From NCBI GenBank assembly GCA_030609865.1, contig JAUWSZ010000023.1, forward strand, positions 1-11,946: a DNA stretch of 11,946 nucleotides, written 5' to 3'. The notes under the pieces are model-generated. The model did not search any database, was not told the origin of the DNA, and saw nothing but the letters and a program-made list of their open reading frames with translations. Shown one piece after another: positions 7,965-11,946 of this stretch (the first letter of the stretch is position 1; the number at the start of each line of letters is the position of its first letter). The translations under genes and the position numbers were made by a program. Source of the DNA: a bacterium (lineage in GTDB: Bacteria; Desulfobacterota; DSWW01).

Positions 7965-7994
7965 CATATACAGGCAATTCACCCAGAAGCGAAC
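7965..7994 (-). promoter_or_regulatory. Possible promoter of the mannosidase operon
   Basis: On the minus strand TATATG (7970-7965) lies 17 bases after TTCGCT, giving a fair -10 and a poor -35. Transcription would begin about 45 bases before the GTG of the mannosidase. It is offered as the best candidate in a short gap; an activator may be needed because the -35 is weak. Confidence 0.25.
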
Positions 7995-8023
7995 TTGACA
8001 GCTGTCACGTGACGCGTTACAAG
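7995..8023 (+). promoter_or_regulatory. Probable higA promoter
   Basis: A consensus -35 TTGACA (7995-8000) is followed after exactly 17 bases by TACAAG (8018-8023), four of six matches to the -10 consensus. Transcription would begin at about 8030, giving a short leader that contains the higA ribosome-binding site. The element straddles the point where recognisable higB sequence begins, so it may be what keeps the antitoxin expressed after loss of the toxin's own upstream region. Confidence 0.5.
7996..8013. promoter_or_regulatory. Overlapping palindromes, probable HigA operator
   Basis: TGACAGCTGTCA (7996-8007) is a perfect 12-bp palindrome, and GTCACGTGAC (8004-8013) is a perfect 10-bp palindrome sharing GTCA with it. 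Together they give three regularly placed TGAC/GTCA elements within the -35 to -10 interval of the higA promoter. A dimeric Xre-type repressor such as HigA would be well placed here to repress its own gene. Binding is inferred from symmetry and location. Confidence 0.5.
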
Positions 8024-8047
8024 GTTGAGATCACCGATTACCATTGA
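8009..8047 (+). pseudogene. higB: higB toxin remnant, 3' tip only
   Basis: In frame before the TGA at 8045-8047 the sequence reads VTRYKVEITDYH. This matches the very C-terminal signature of RelE/HigB-like toxins (Y-x-V-E-I-x-D-Y-H) in the correct place: its stop overlaps the higA ribosome-binding site, the usual higB-higA arrangement. Upstream of about 8009 the frame shows no further resemblance to HigB (which is about 90 residues) and meets a TAG at 7949-7951. Only about 12 codons of the toxin survive. The match is short, but position and frame both support it. Confidence 0.6.
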
Positions 8048-8058
8048 GGAGGGTCACA

Positions 8059-8373
8059 ATGGCCATTGCAAACACAATCAGACGGAAAATACCTCCGACA
8101 CATCCGGGGGAAATGCTCCGGGAAGACTTCGTGCCTGACTACAGATTGTCTGCAACATCACTTGCATCGGCATTGGGTGTATCCCGCCAAACGGTCAATG
8201 AGCTACTTAGAGAACGACGCTCTATCACGCCTGTCATGGCATTGCGTCTGTCCCGCCTGTTTGGCAACTCACCTCAGTTCTGGCTGAATGCTCAACATTC
8301 TAGGGACCTTTGGGAATCTGAGCAGAGATATCAGAAAGAACTCGCTCGGATTGATCCACTGACTGCGGCGTAA
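8059..8373 (+). CDS. higA: HigA-type antitoxin (Xre helix-turn-helix), toxin partner lost
   Basis: This 104-residue protein is a typical HigA/VapI antitoxin. It has the family entry HPGEMLREDF (15-24), then a five-helix Xre DNA-binding domain with the helix-turn-helix LASALGVSRQTVNELL (35-50). The conserved ITPVMALRLSRLFGNSPQFWLNAQ follows (56-79), then a short polar tail. It should bind its own promoter as a dimer and would normally neutralise the HigB ribonuclease. ATG 8059 is chosen because GAGGAGGG (8046-8053) sits 5 bases before it; an in-frame TTG at 8044 has no such site. No intact toxin gene flanks it, only the last codons of higB upstream, so it is now an orphan that could act as a stand-alone repressor or protect against a toxin encoded elsewhere. 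Confidence 0.88.
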   Translation: MAIANTIRRKIPPTHPGEMLREDFVPDYRLSATSLASALGVSRQTVNELLRERRSITPVMALRLSRLFGNSPQFWLNAQHSRDLWESEQRYQKELARIDPLTAA

Positions 8374-8392
8374 TCTACCGCGCATAGAAGCC

Positions 8393-8415
8393 CCAGATTC
8401 CTTCTGGTTTTTTTT
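8393..8415 (+). terminator. Rho-independent terminator after higA
   Basis: A 5-bp stem CCAGA/TCTGG with loop TTCCT is followed directly by eight T residues (8408-8415), 20 bases after the higA stop. The stem is short, but the T tract is strong and the position is right. Confidence 0.6.
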
Positions 8416-8451
8416 ATTTCTATGAACTTTTACTTATACGGAAAGATTTCT

Positions 8452-8492
8452 CTGTGATGGCCTGTCCGTGACGCAGCTTTTCACAGTAGGCC
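8452..8492. repeat. Interlocked inverted repeats in the higA-tudS gap
   Basis: CTGTGA (8452-8457) can pair with TCACAG (8481-8486), and GGCCT (8459-8463) with AGGCC (8488-8492). The order A-B-A'-B' is that of an H-type pseudoknot. The stems are only 6 and 5 bp, so chance is a real possibility, and no function is assigned. Confidence 0.2.
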
Positions 8493-8517
8493 TTTCCTGT
8501 CAATGAAGACAAGGGAA

Positions 8518-8546
8518 TTGCAAACAACCGGATTCCCGCATACTCT
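8518..8546 (+). promoter_or_regulatory. Possible promoter of the TudS-like gene
   Basis: TTGCAA (8518-8523) is separated by 17 bases from TACTCT (8541-8546). The -35 is fair and the -10 is poor (three of six matches). The -10 lies within the left arm of the inverted repeat that reaches the start codon, so a repressor bound there would block it. Confidence 0.25.
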
Positions 8547-8574
8547 GGAATGAATTCCGATCTTCTAGAGTATG
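8539..8574. promoter_or_regulatory. Inverted repeat ending on the start codon of the TudS-like gene
   Basis: CATACTCT (8539-8546) and AGAGTATG (8567-8574) are perfect 8-bp inverted arms, and the right arm ends with the ATG of the next gene. Nested inside is GGAAT-GA-ATTCC (8547-8558). As DNA it could be a split operator; as RNA it would fold the start codon into a stem. No Shine-Dalgarno sequence is present before this ATG, which makes the arrangement unusual. Confidence 0.45.
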
Positions 8575-9096
8575 AGTGAAAGGCAAGTGGAACAGAAGGT
8601 GAGATTGGGTATCAGCAGTTGCCTGCTGGGCCACAAGGTCCGCTACGACGGGGGCCACAAGCTGGACCGGTACCTGGCGAACACGCTGGGCGAGTACGCC
8701 GAGTTCGTGCCGGTCTGCCCGGAGGTGGAGTGCGGCTTCCCGATTCCGCGAGAGTGCCTGCGCCTGGTGGGAGATCCGGAATCCCCCCGGCTGGTCACGA
8801 CGCAAACCGAGCAGGATTTCACGGATCGAATGACAAGCTGGGCAAGCCGCAGAGTGGCCGAGATGAAGGAAGAGAGCCTGTGCGGCTACATCTTCAAGAG
8901 CGGGTCCCCGAACTGCGGCATGCAGGGGGTGAAGATCTACGATGCGAACGGGGTTCCCTCCAACCGGGGTGTGGGCATGTTCGCCATGGCCTTCATGAAG
9001 CAGTTTCCCCTGCTGCCCGTCGAAGAGGAGAGCCGCCTTCACGATCCGAGGCTTCGGGAGAACTTCATCGAGCGTGTCTTCGCCTTTCAGCGGTAG
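8572..9096 (+). CDS. TudS-like (DUF523) iron-sulfur protein
   Basis: This 174-residue protein covers the DUF523 domain over almost its whole length. Family signatures are SSCLLGHKVRYDGGHK (15-30), VCPEVECGFPIPRE (48-61) and SPNCGMQGVKIY (112-123). Characterised members are thiouracil desulfidases (TudS), in which three cysteines hold a [4Fe-4S] cluster whose free iron binds the substrate sulfur; C17, C49 and C115 are the likely ligands here. The DUF1722 domain attached in longer relatives is absent. A role in removing sulfur from thiolated bases is therefore possible but not proven for this protein. The ATG at 8572 lacks a ribosome-binding site and sits in an inverted repeat; GTG 8587 or 8596 are alternative starts that would still keep the whole domain. 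The gene is monocistronic on the plus strand and converges with infA. Confidence 0.85.
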   Translation: MSERQVEQKVRLGISSCLLGHKVRYDGGHKLDRYLANTLGEYAEFVPVCPEVECGFPIPRECLRLVGDPESPRLVTTQTEQDFTDRMTSWASRRVAEMKEESLCGYIFKSGSPNCGMQGVKIYDANGVPSNRGVGMFAMAFMKQFPLLPVEEESRLHDPRLRENFIERVFAFQR

Positions 9097-9156
9097 CGGC
9101 GGCTTTTGGAGAAAAGGAAATCCCGCGGCAATCTCGTGGACTTGAAGTTGAGACAC

Positions 9157-9203
9157 ACCGCTTGAGGCTTGGAAGGGTTCAATTCTGGGGAAAAAGAAGC
9201 GGT
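9157..9203. repeat. Inverted repeat between tudS and infA 3' ends
   Basis: ACCGCTT (9157-9163) and AAGCGGT (9197-9203) are perfect 7-bp inverted arms separated by 33 bases, between two convergent genes. There is no T tract on either strand, so it is at best a weak, Rho-type or bidirectional termination structure. Confidence 0.25.
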
Positions 9204-9212
9204 CGTGGGGAG

Positions 9213-9470
9213 TCAGTTTCTCCTGGGGCGCTGAAACGGGGTGCGAGGCGCCAGCTTCTCCCGGTGGATAATCAGGCCGTGGCTCAGATCATAGGGAGAG
9301 ACCCCAACCGTCACCCGGTCGCCCAGGATCACCCGTATGTGGAACTTCCGCATCCGGCCCGAGAGTTTTGCGGAAATCTGCTGCCCGGAATCGAGTTTCA
9401 CGATGAAATTCCCACCGGCCTTTACGTCCGTTACAACCCCCTCTGTCTGTGCAAGATCATCGCGAGCCAA
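9213..9470 (-). CDS. infA: Translation initiation factor IF-1
   Basis: This is an OB-fold protein that binds the ribosomal A site during initiation and helps IF-2 and IF-3. Core motifs are QTEGVVTDVKAGGNFIVKLD, SGRMRKFHIRVILGDRVTV and SPYDLSHGLI. The start is taken as TTG at 9470: GGAGGG (9481-9476) lies 5 bases before it, and the resulting MARDDLAQTEGVV aligns with the usual IF-1 start (MAKED...EGVV). A TTG at 9491 would add seven residues without homology and swallow the ribosome-binding site. The 85-residue product carries a basic tail (HREKLAPRTPFQRPRRN) beyond the usual end of about 72 residues. It lies about 140 bases downstream of the cold-shock gene on the same strand, and the two may be co-transcribed. 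A second infA copy elsewhere in the genome is possible. Confidence 0.9.
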   Translation of the reverse strand: MARDDLAQTEGVVTDVKAGGNFIVKLDSGQQISAKLSGRMRKFHIRVILGDRVTVGVSPYDLSHGLIIHREKLAPRTPFQRPRRN

Positions 9471-9590
9471 TCCGTCCCTCCATGATTGCAAGATTGCGCT
9501 TGCAGGTGTCGTCTTCCGCCGGGCAAATCGCCTGGAAGAATCGCGGAACCCGCTTCCCGTACGATCAACTTATGAACTAAGGCCTATCTA

Positions 9591-9611
9591 TAAGGCGGGG
9601 CAAGTGCCTTA
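9591..9611 (-). terminator. Weak hairpin overlapping the csp stop codon
   Basis: Read on the minus strand, TAAGGC (including the csp TAA) and GCCTTA form a 6-bp stem with a 9-base loop directly at the end of the cold-shock gene. No T tract follows, so it is more likely an RNA 3'-end stabiliser or partial terminator that still allows read-through into infA. Confidence 0.3.
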
Positions 9612-9818
9612 CAGCTTCACTACCTCGCCGGCTGCCGGCCCTTTCTGTCCCTGGGTAACAACATACTCAACGCGGTCGCCTTCGTTGAGCGTCTTGAACC
9701 CCTCCCCGATGATAGCGGAATGATGAACGAAAATATCACCGTCTCCCGATTCACGGGAGATGAATCCGTAACCTTTTCGCTCATCGAACCACTTGACCAC
9801 ACCCGTTTCTTTTTCCAT
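9609..9818 (-). CDS. Cold-shock protein, CspA family
   Basis: This 69-residue single cold-shock domain acts as an RNA chaperone and single-stranded nucleic-acid binder. The family signatures are complete: [15 protein letters not shown] (6-20) with RNP1 KGYGFI, RNP2 DIFVHH (28-33), then [21 protein letters not shown] and a C-terminal [14 protein letters not shown] 9818 is chosen because the protein then starts as CspA relatives do and AAAGGAGG lies 10 bases upstream (9836-9829); the frame stays open further upstream but that sequence has no homology. A consensus-like promoter about 145 bases upstream implies a leader of roughly 135 bases, like the long regulated leader of E. coli cspA. The leader contains a terminator-like hairpin and a second stem just before the ribosome-binding site. 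infA lies downstream on the same strand. Confidence 0.93.
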   Translation of the reverse strand: MEKETGVVKWFDERKGYGFISRESGDGDIFVHHSAIIGEGFKTLNEGDRVEYVVTQGQKGPAAGEVVKL

Positions 9819-9840
9819 TCTTCGAGAACCTCCTTTGTTC

Positions 9841-9868
9841 GCGGAGCGCGTGCCTCGTGCGACCCCGC
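9841..9868 (-). promoter_or_regulatory. Leader stem just upstream of the csp ribosome-binding site
   Basis: On the minus strand GCGGGG and CTCCGC form a 6-bp stem (one G-U pair) ending 4 bases before AAAGGAGG of the cold-shock gene. Leaders of csp genes often refold with temperature to open or hide the ribosome-binding site, and this stem could be part of such a switch. Its function is inferred. Confidence 0.35.
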
Positions 9869-9881
9869 TTACCCGTGAGAC

Positions 9882-9916
9882 AAAAAAAACCGCCCGAACG
9901 TGGAAATCTGAGCGGT
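9882..9916 (-). terminator. Rho-independent terminator or attenuator in the csp leader
   Basis: Read on the minus strand, ACCGCTC and GGGCGGT form a 7-bp stem (one G-U pair) with a 14-base loop, ending in a run of eight T (9889-9882). It lies between the proposed csp promoter (9990-9963) and the csp gene, so it would act inside the leader as an attenuator. It could instead simply end transcription of the histidine kinase gene upstream, if csp has a promoter downstream of it that I could not find. Confidence 0.55.
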
Positions 9917-9962
9917 GGACCCCCGTCTTCCAGAACAAAAATTACACCAGCCTTATATAAAC

Positions 9963-9990
9963 GTTATCAGCCTGCGGCTGTCCTTGTCAA
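9963..9990 (-). promoter_or_regulatory. Probable promoter of the cold-shock gene
   Basis: On the minus strand a consensus -35 TTGACA (9990-9985) is separated by 16 bases from GATAAC (9968-9963), four of six -10 matches. The sequence upstream of the -35 is A/T-rich (AAAAATCTTTTTATT), like an UP element. A second AT-rich box TTATATAA lies just downstream. Confidence 0.45.
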
Positions 9991-10093
9991 TACCCGAGAA
10001 TAAAAAGATTTTTCAGGGCCGAACATACCCGTTTTTCAAGAGGTTAGCATCCGCGGTCCCTTTCCCCCGGGGTCCGAGCCTCTCACCAGCCCG

Positions 10094-11329
10094 TCATGCC
10101 GGCAGAGGTAGGGCGGACAGGGGGAGCCGCACGGTGAACTGGCTCCCTTCTCCCAACCGGCTGTCCACCTCGATGCGCCCGTTGTTCGCCTCGATGAACT
10201 TCTTTGCAATGGCAAGCCCAAGGCCGACCCCCCTCCGGCCGGTCTTGGTCGTGTAGAAGGGCTCGAAGATTCGATCGAATTCAACTCGCTCCATGCCGGT
10301 TCCGGTGTCCCGGATGTCGACCTGGAGCCATTCGAACCCATACCGGGAGACCGTTACCGAGAGCCTTCCACTGCCGTCCATCGAGTCGATTCCGTTCCGG
10401 ACCAGGTTTGAAAAGGCCTTGATGAGCTGGTCCGCATCCCCGTCCACCCAGAGTTCCTCCTCGCAGAAGTCCCTCTCCACCCGGATCCCGGGCCGGGCCG
10501 GCATGGCCTTCAGGATCAGGTTGACCGAATGGTCCACGATGTCCTGAATCCGCAGTGTGGCGACCCGACGCCGCTCCTCCCTGCCGAGGGCCAGGATCTC
10601 TTTGACGAATCGTGCAATCTTTTCCGTTTGCGCCCGGATCTCTTTCTTTGTGTCCTCAGAGGTCTCCACGCGATGGAGCAGGCCCTCGATCACCTGAAGG
10701 GGCGTCCGGATTTCGTGGGCCAGTTCCGTGGACAACCTTCCCAGGTTGGCGAACCTCTCCAGCCGGCTGAGAACCTCCCCCAGCTTGTTCGTAAGAATCG
10801 CCGCGGCAAGGATGATCAGACTGGTGCTCGACCAGAAGAAGATGTCCATGCCGGTGCTGGGCGGAATCCGGAAGATGTTGTACCGGGGAATCACCCCATG
10901 ATGCTCGAGATAACAGAGAAGGCTGAAGGCCAGGATCACGTACGCGGCGAACAGGACCCGCCCCCTCTTCGAGAGGAACAGGCTCGAACAGGCAATTAGA
11001 AGAAGATAGGCGGCCGCCCAGATCATCGAGTAGATCCCGCCGAAGTAGTGGAGCGCGATGGTCATGGCAACGACGTCGATCCAAAGGTTCACGGAATTGT
11101 AGCGGAAAACCGATTCCGGCCTCCTGGCCCGGACCAGGAAATACGATGCCCACACGGCGAGCTCGATTGCAAACGTGAAGATGATGGGCCGGGCCTCGAC
11201 ACCGAGGAGCTGAAAATAGTGGAAGAACAGGAGGAGGGATAGGCAGGTCAACCCCAGAATGATCTTGGCCTTGAAGAAATAGTCAATCAGCGTACTCAGG
11301 AAATCCTGATTCAAGTCCCGATTGATCAT
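10094..11329 (-). CDS. Membrane-bound sensor histidine kinase, orphan
   Basis: This 411-residue protein has six hydrophobic segments in residues about 22-180 (22-42, 48-66, 82-99, 102-119, 125-141, 163-180), a short linker, then a complete kinase core. The H box is ELAHEIRTPLQ with phospho-acceptor H205, the N box FSNLVRNGIDSM with N308 and N312, and the G1 box DIRDTGTGM with D341. The F box is FEPFYTTKTG and the G2 box GVGLGLAIA (367-375). It should autophosphorylate and pass phosphate to a response regulator, but none is encoded beside it. The sensing region is only a bundle of short-looped membrane helices, so the stimulus is likely in or at the membrane. ATG 11329 is chosen because GGAG lies 6 bases upstream and a promoter fits just before it; TTG 11404 would add 25 residues without homology and falls inside that promoter. 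Confidence 0.88.
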   Translation of the reverse strand: MINRDLNQDFLSTLIDYFFKAKIILGLTCLSLLLFFHYFQLLGVEARPIIFTFAIELAVWASYFLVRARRPESVFRYNSVNLWIDVVAMTIALHYFGGIYSMIWAAAYLLLIACSSLFLSKRGRVLFAAYVILAFSLLCYLEHHGVIPRYNIFRIPPSTGMDIFFWSSTSLIILAAAILTNKLGEVLSRLERFANLGRLSTELAHEIRTPLQVIEGLLHRVETSEDTKKEIRAQTEKIARFVKEILALGREERRRVATLRIQDIVDHSVNLILKAMPARPGIRVERDFCEEELWVDGDADQLIKAFSNLVRNGIDSMDGSGRLSVTVSRYGFEWLQVDIRDTGTGMERVEFDRIFEPFYTTKTGRRGVGLGLAIAKKFIEANNGRIEVDSRLGEGSQFTVRLPLSALPLPA

Positions 11330-11375
11330 TGGCGGCTCCACCGGGGAGCGGTGTGAGAACAGAATCCCTCCTGTT

Positions 11376-11404
11376 TTTATAATCTCTGCGGGGGCTTCTC
11401 GCAA
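11376..11404 (-). promoter_or_regulatory. Probable promoter of the histidine kinase gene
   Basis: On the minus strand TTGCGA (11404-11399) is followed after 17 bases by TATAAA (11381-11376), a good -10. Transcription would begin at about 11369, giving a 40-base leader to ATG 11329. Confidence 0.45.
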
Positions 11405-11464
11405 GGACTATTTCCGCGGGGAAACCCAGGAGCCGCAAATCGGCGCCATTCCGCAGCGGGGGCA

Positions 11465-11502
11465 CCTGTCTCCACCGGGAAACAGGCACACAACCCGGTG
11501 TG
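11465..11502. repeat. Mutually exclusive inverted repeats
   Basis: CACCGGG (11473-11479) pairs perfectly with CCCGGTG (11494-11500). CCTGT (11465-11469) pairs with ACAGG (11482-11486), and CACAC with GTGTG around 11487-11502. The pairings overlap and cannot all form at once. There is no T tract, so a simple terminator is unlikely. Confidence 0.3.
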
Positions 11503-11612
11503 TCCGATCGTCTACACTTCTCGCCCCTTTTCGCGGTGCGGAGCAGTGCCCGGCCCCTGCCTTGTCGACAAATCCCCTGCAAACATCCTGCTGCAAATTT
11601 CTTTCCACATCC

Positions 11613-11628
11613 TGGCACGCAATTTGAT
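11613..11628 (+). promoter_or_regulatory. Sigma-54-like promoter element
   Basis: TGGCAC-GCAAT-TTGAT matches the -24/-12 layout of RpoN promoters with the correct 10-base spacing between GG and the -12 dinucleotide. However, the -12 position is GA instead of the nearly invariant GC. It lies about 95 bases upstream of the exporter ATG on the same strand. The mismatch keeps the call tentative. Confidence 0.3.
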
Positions 11629-11722
11629 TCCCCTTTTCCGCAGTATTCGTTCCTTCCGCCAACCCGGGGGCAGGCCAGACAGCCTCCCCCATCAAGAGAG
11701 ACCCACAAAAGGAGATTCCCCT

Positions 11723-11946
11723 ATGATGGAGATCCTTGCCCGCTTCATACTGGCCAGGCGGTATTACATCCTCGTGGGTGTCGGGGTAATTACGCTTTTC
11801 CTGGGATTCTTCTCGTTCCGGATCCAGCTCAACCAGAACCCCGAAGACCTCATCTTTCAGAACGACCCGGAATACCCCCTGTTGAAAGCCTTCTTCGAGG
11901 AATTCGGATATGACGAAATTCTGGTAGGCGCCTACTCGGCTGACGA
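11723..11946 (+). CDS. MMPL/RND-superfamily exporter, N-terminal part (runs off window)
   Basis: The frame begins at ATG 11723 with AAAAGGAG 8 bases upstream and stays open to the window end (74 complete codons). It starts MMEILARFILARRYYILV and continues into a first transmembrane segment (YYILVGVGVITLFLGFFSF, about residues 14-32). The typical start of the periplasmic loop, FRIQLNQNPEDLIFQNDPEY, follows. An N-terminal TM followed by a D-L-x-x-x-x-D-P-E motif is characteristic of MMPL and HpnN-like exporters, which move lipids, hopanoids or other hydrophobic molecules across or out of the inner membrane. The rest of the protein lies outside the window, so substrate and full domain structure cannot be judged. 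A second in-frame ATG follows immediately (11726). It is divergent from the sensor kinase. Confidence 0.75.
   Translation, partial: MMEILARFILARRYYILVGVGVITLFLGFFSFRIQLNQNPEDLIFQNDPEYPLLKAFFEEFGYDEILVGAYSAD

Larger units (their letters stand above)
11405..11722. other. Divergent intergenic region between the kinase and the exporter
   Basis: This 318-base gap separates the leftward kinase gene and the rightward exporter gene. It holds competing inverted repeats (11465-11502), CCCCTGC direct repeats 20 bases apart (11554-11560, 11574-11580) flanking the palindrome TTGTCGACAA (11562-11571), TGCAAA twice (11578-11583, 11592-11597) and a sigma-54-like site (11613-11628). No convincing gene was found in it. 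The density of symmetric elements suggests regulatory sequence for the exporter. Confidence 0.4.

Noticed and set aside
8044..8058. TTG start giving a 5-residue longer HigA
   Set aside because: The extra codons are the ribosome-binding site itself (GAGGAGGG) of the ATG at 8059.
9819..9938. N-terminal extension of the cold-shock protein by 40 residues
   Set aside because: The added residues have no homology and would place the strong ribosome-binding site and leader structures inside coding sequence.
10040..10080. GC-rich symmetric stretch after the kinase stop, including CCCCGGGG, as a terminator
   Set aside because: The flanking CGGTCCC and GGGGTCCG segments are not properly inverted and no T tract follows on the minus strand.
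11330..11404. TTG start giving a 25-residue longer histidine kinase
   Set aside because: The codon lies within the proposed -35 box and the extra residues are not membrane-like; ATG 11329 has a suitable ribosome-binding site.
11408..11695. Minus-strand frame ending in CPRCGMAPICGSW, a zinc-ribbon-like cysteine pattern just upstream of the kinase
   Set aside because: Only the last 20 or so residues look structured, no ribosome-binding site or convincing start was found, and its stop directly precedes the kinase promoter. Chance is more likely.
1..11946. CRISPR arrays, tRNA or rRNA genes, insertion sequences, integrases
   Set aside because: No regularly spaced repeats, no tRNA-like cloverleaf or rRNA sequence, and no transposase or recombinase motifs were seen on either strand.

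Overview
The window looks like a chromosomal segment of a Gram-negative bacterium with moderately high GC. RND and MMPL-type exporters, a membrane-bound histidine kinase, a small cold-shock protein beside a C-terminally extended IF-1, and abundant toxin-antitoxin genes suggest a deltaproteobacterium (Desulfobacterota-like). This is inferred from gene style only; there is no rRNA or tRNA to confirm it.

Layout. Positions 1-1316 hold a broken RND efflux permease: a 5' part through TM6 and a 3' part from TM9 onward, in different frames, with the middle of the gene missing. Next comes a complete type II toxin-antitoxin pair (vapB 1510-1746, vapC 1750-2187), whose probable operator overlaps the vapB start codon. 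Abutting vapC with no gap, on the minus strand, is a two-gene sugar cassette: a GH38 alpha-mannosidase (7912-5147) followed by a 982-residue fusion of a ROK sugar kinase, a P-loop-less nucleoside-kinase-like middle region and a type I phosphomannose isomerase (5136-2188). On the right the cassette meets the surviving 3' tip of a higB toxin gene (8009-8047) and an intact higA antitoxin (8059-8373) with a terminator behind it. A TudS/DUF523 [Fe-S] protein follows (8572-9096). On the minus strand are IF-1 (9470-9213), a cold-shock protein with a structured leader (9818-9609) and an orphan six-TM histidine kinase (11329-10094). A partial MMPL/RND-superfamily exporter leaves the window at the right edge (11723-11946, plus strand).

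How the genes may work together. The mannosidase and fusion protein together would form a complete cytoplasmic route: alpha-mannoside to mannose, mannose-6-phosphate, then fructose-6-phosphate. The last two steps lie on one polypeptide. I regard this as the most interesting system here. The cassette lies between an intact vapBC locus and a truncated higBA locus, close to a deleted RND gene, which suggests a rearranged or inserted accessory segment; no integrase, transposase or attachment repeats were seen. The right-hand part (tudS, infA, csp, kinase) looks like ordinary housekeeping and regulatory sequence.
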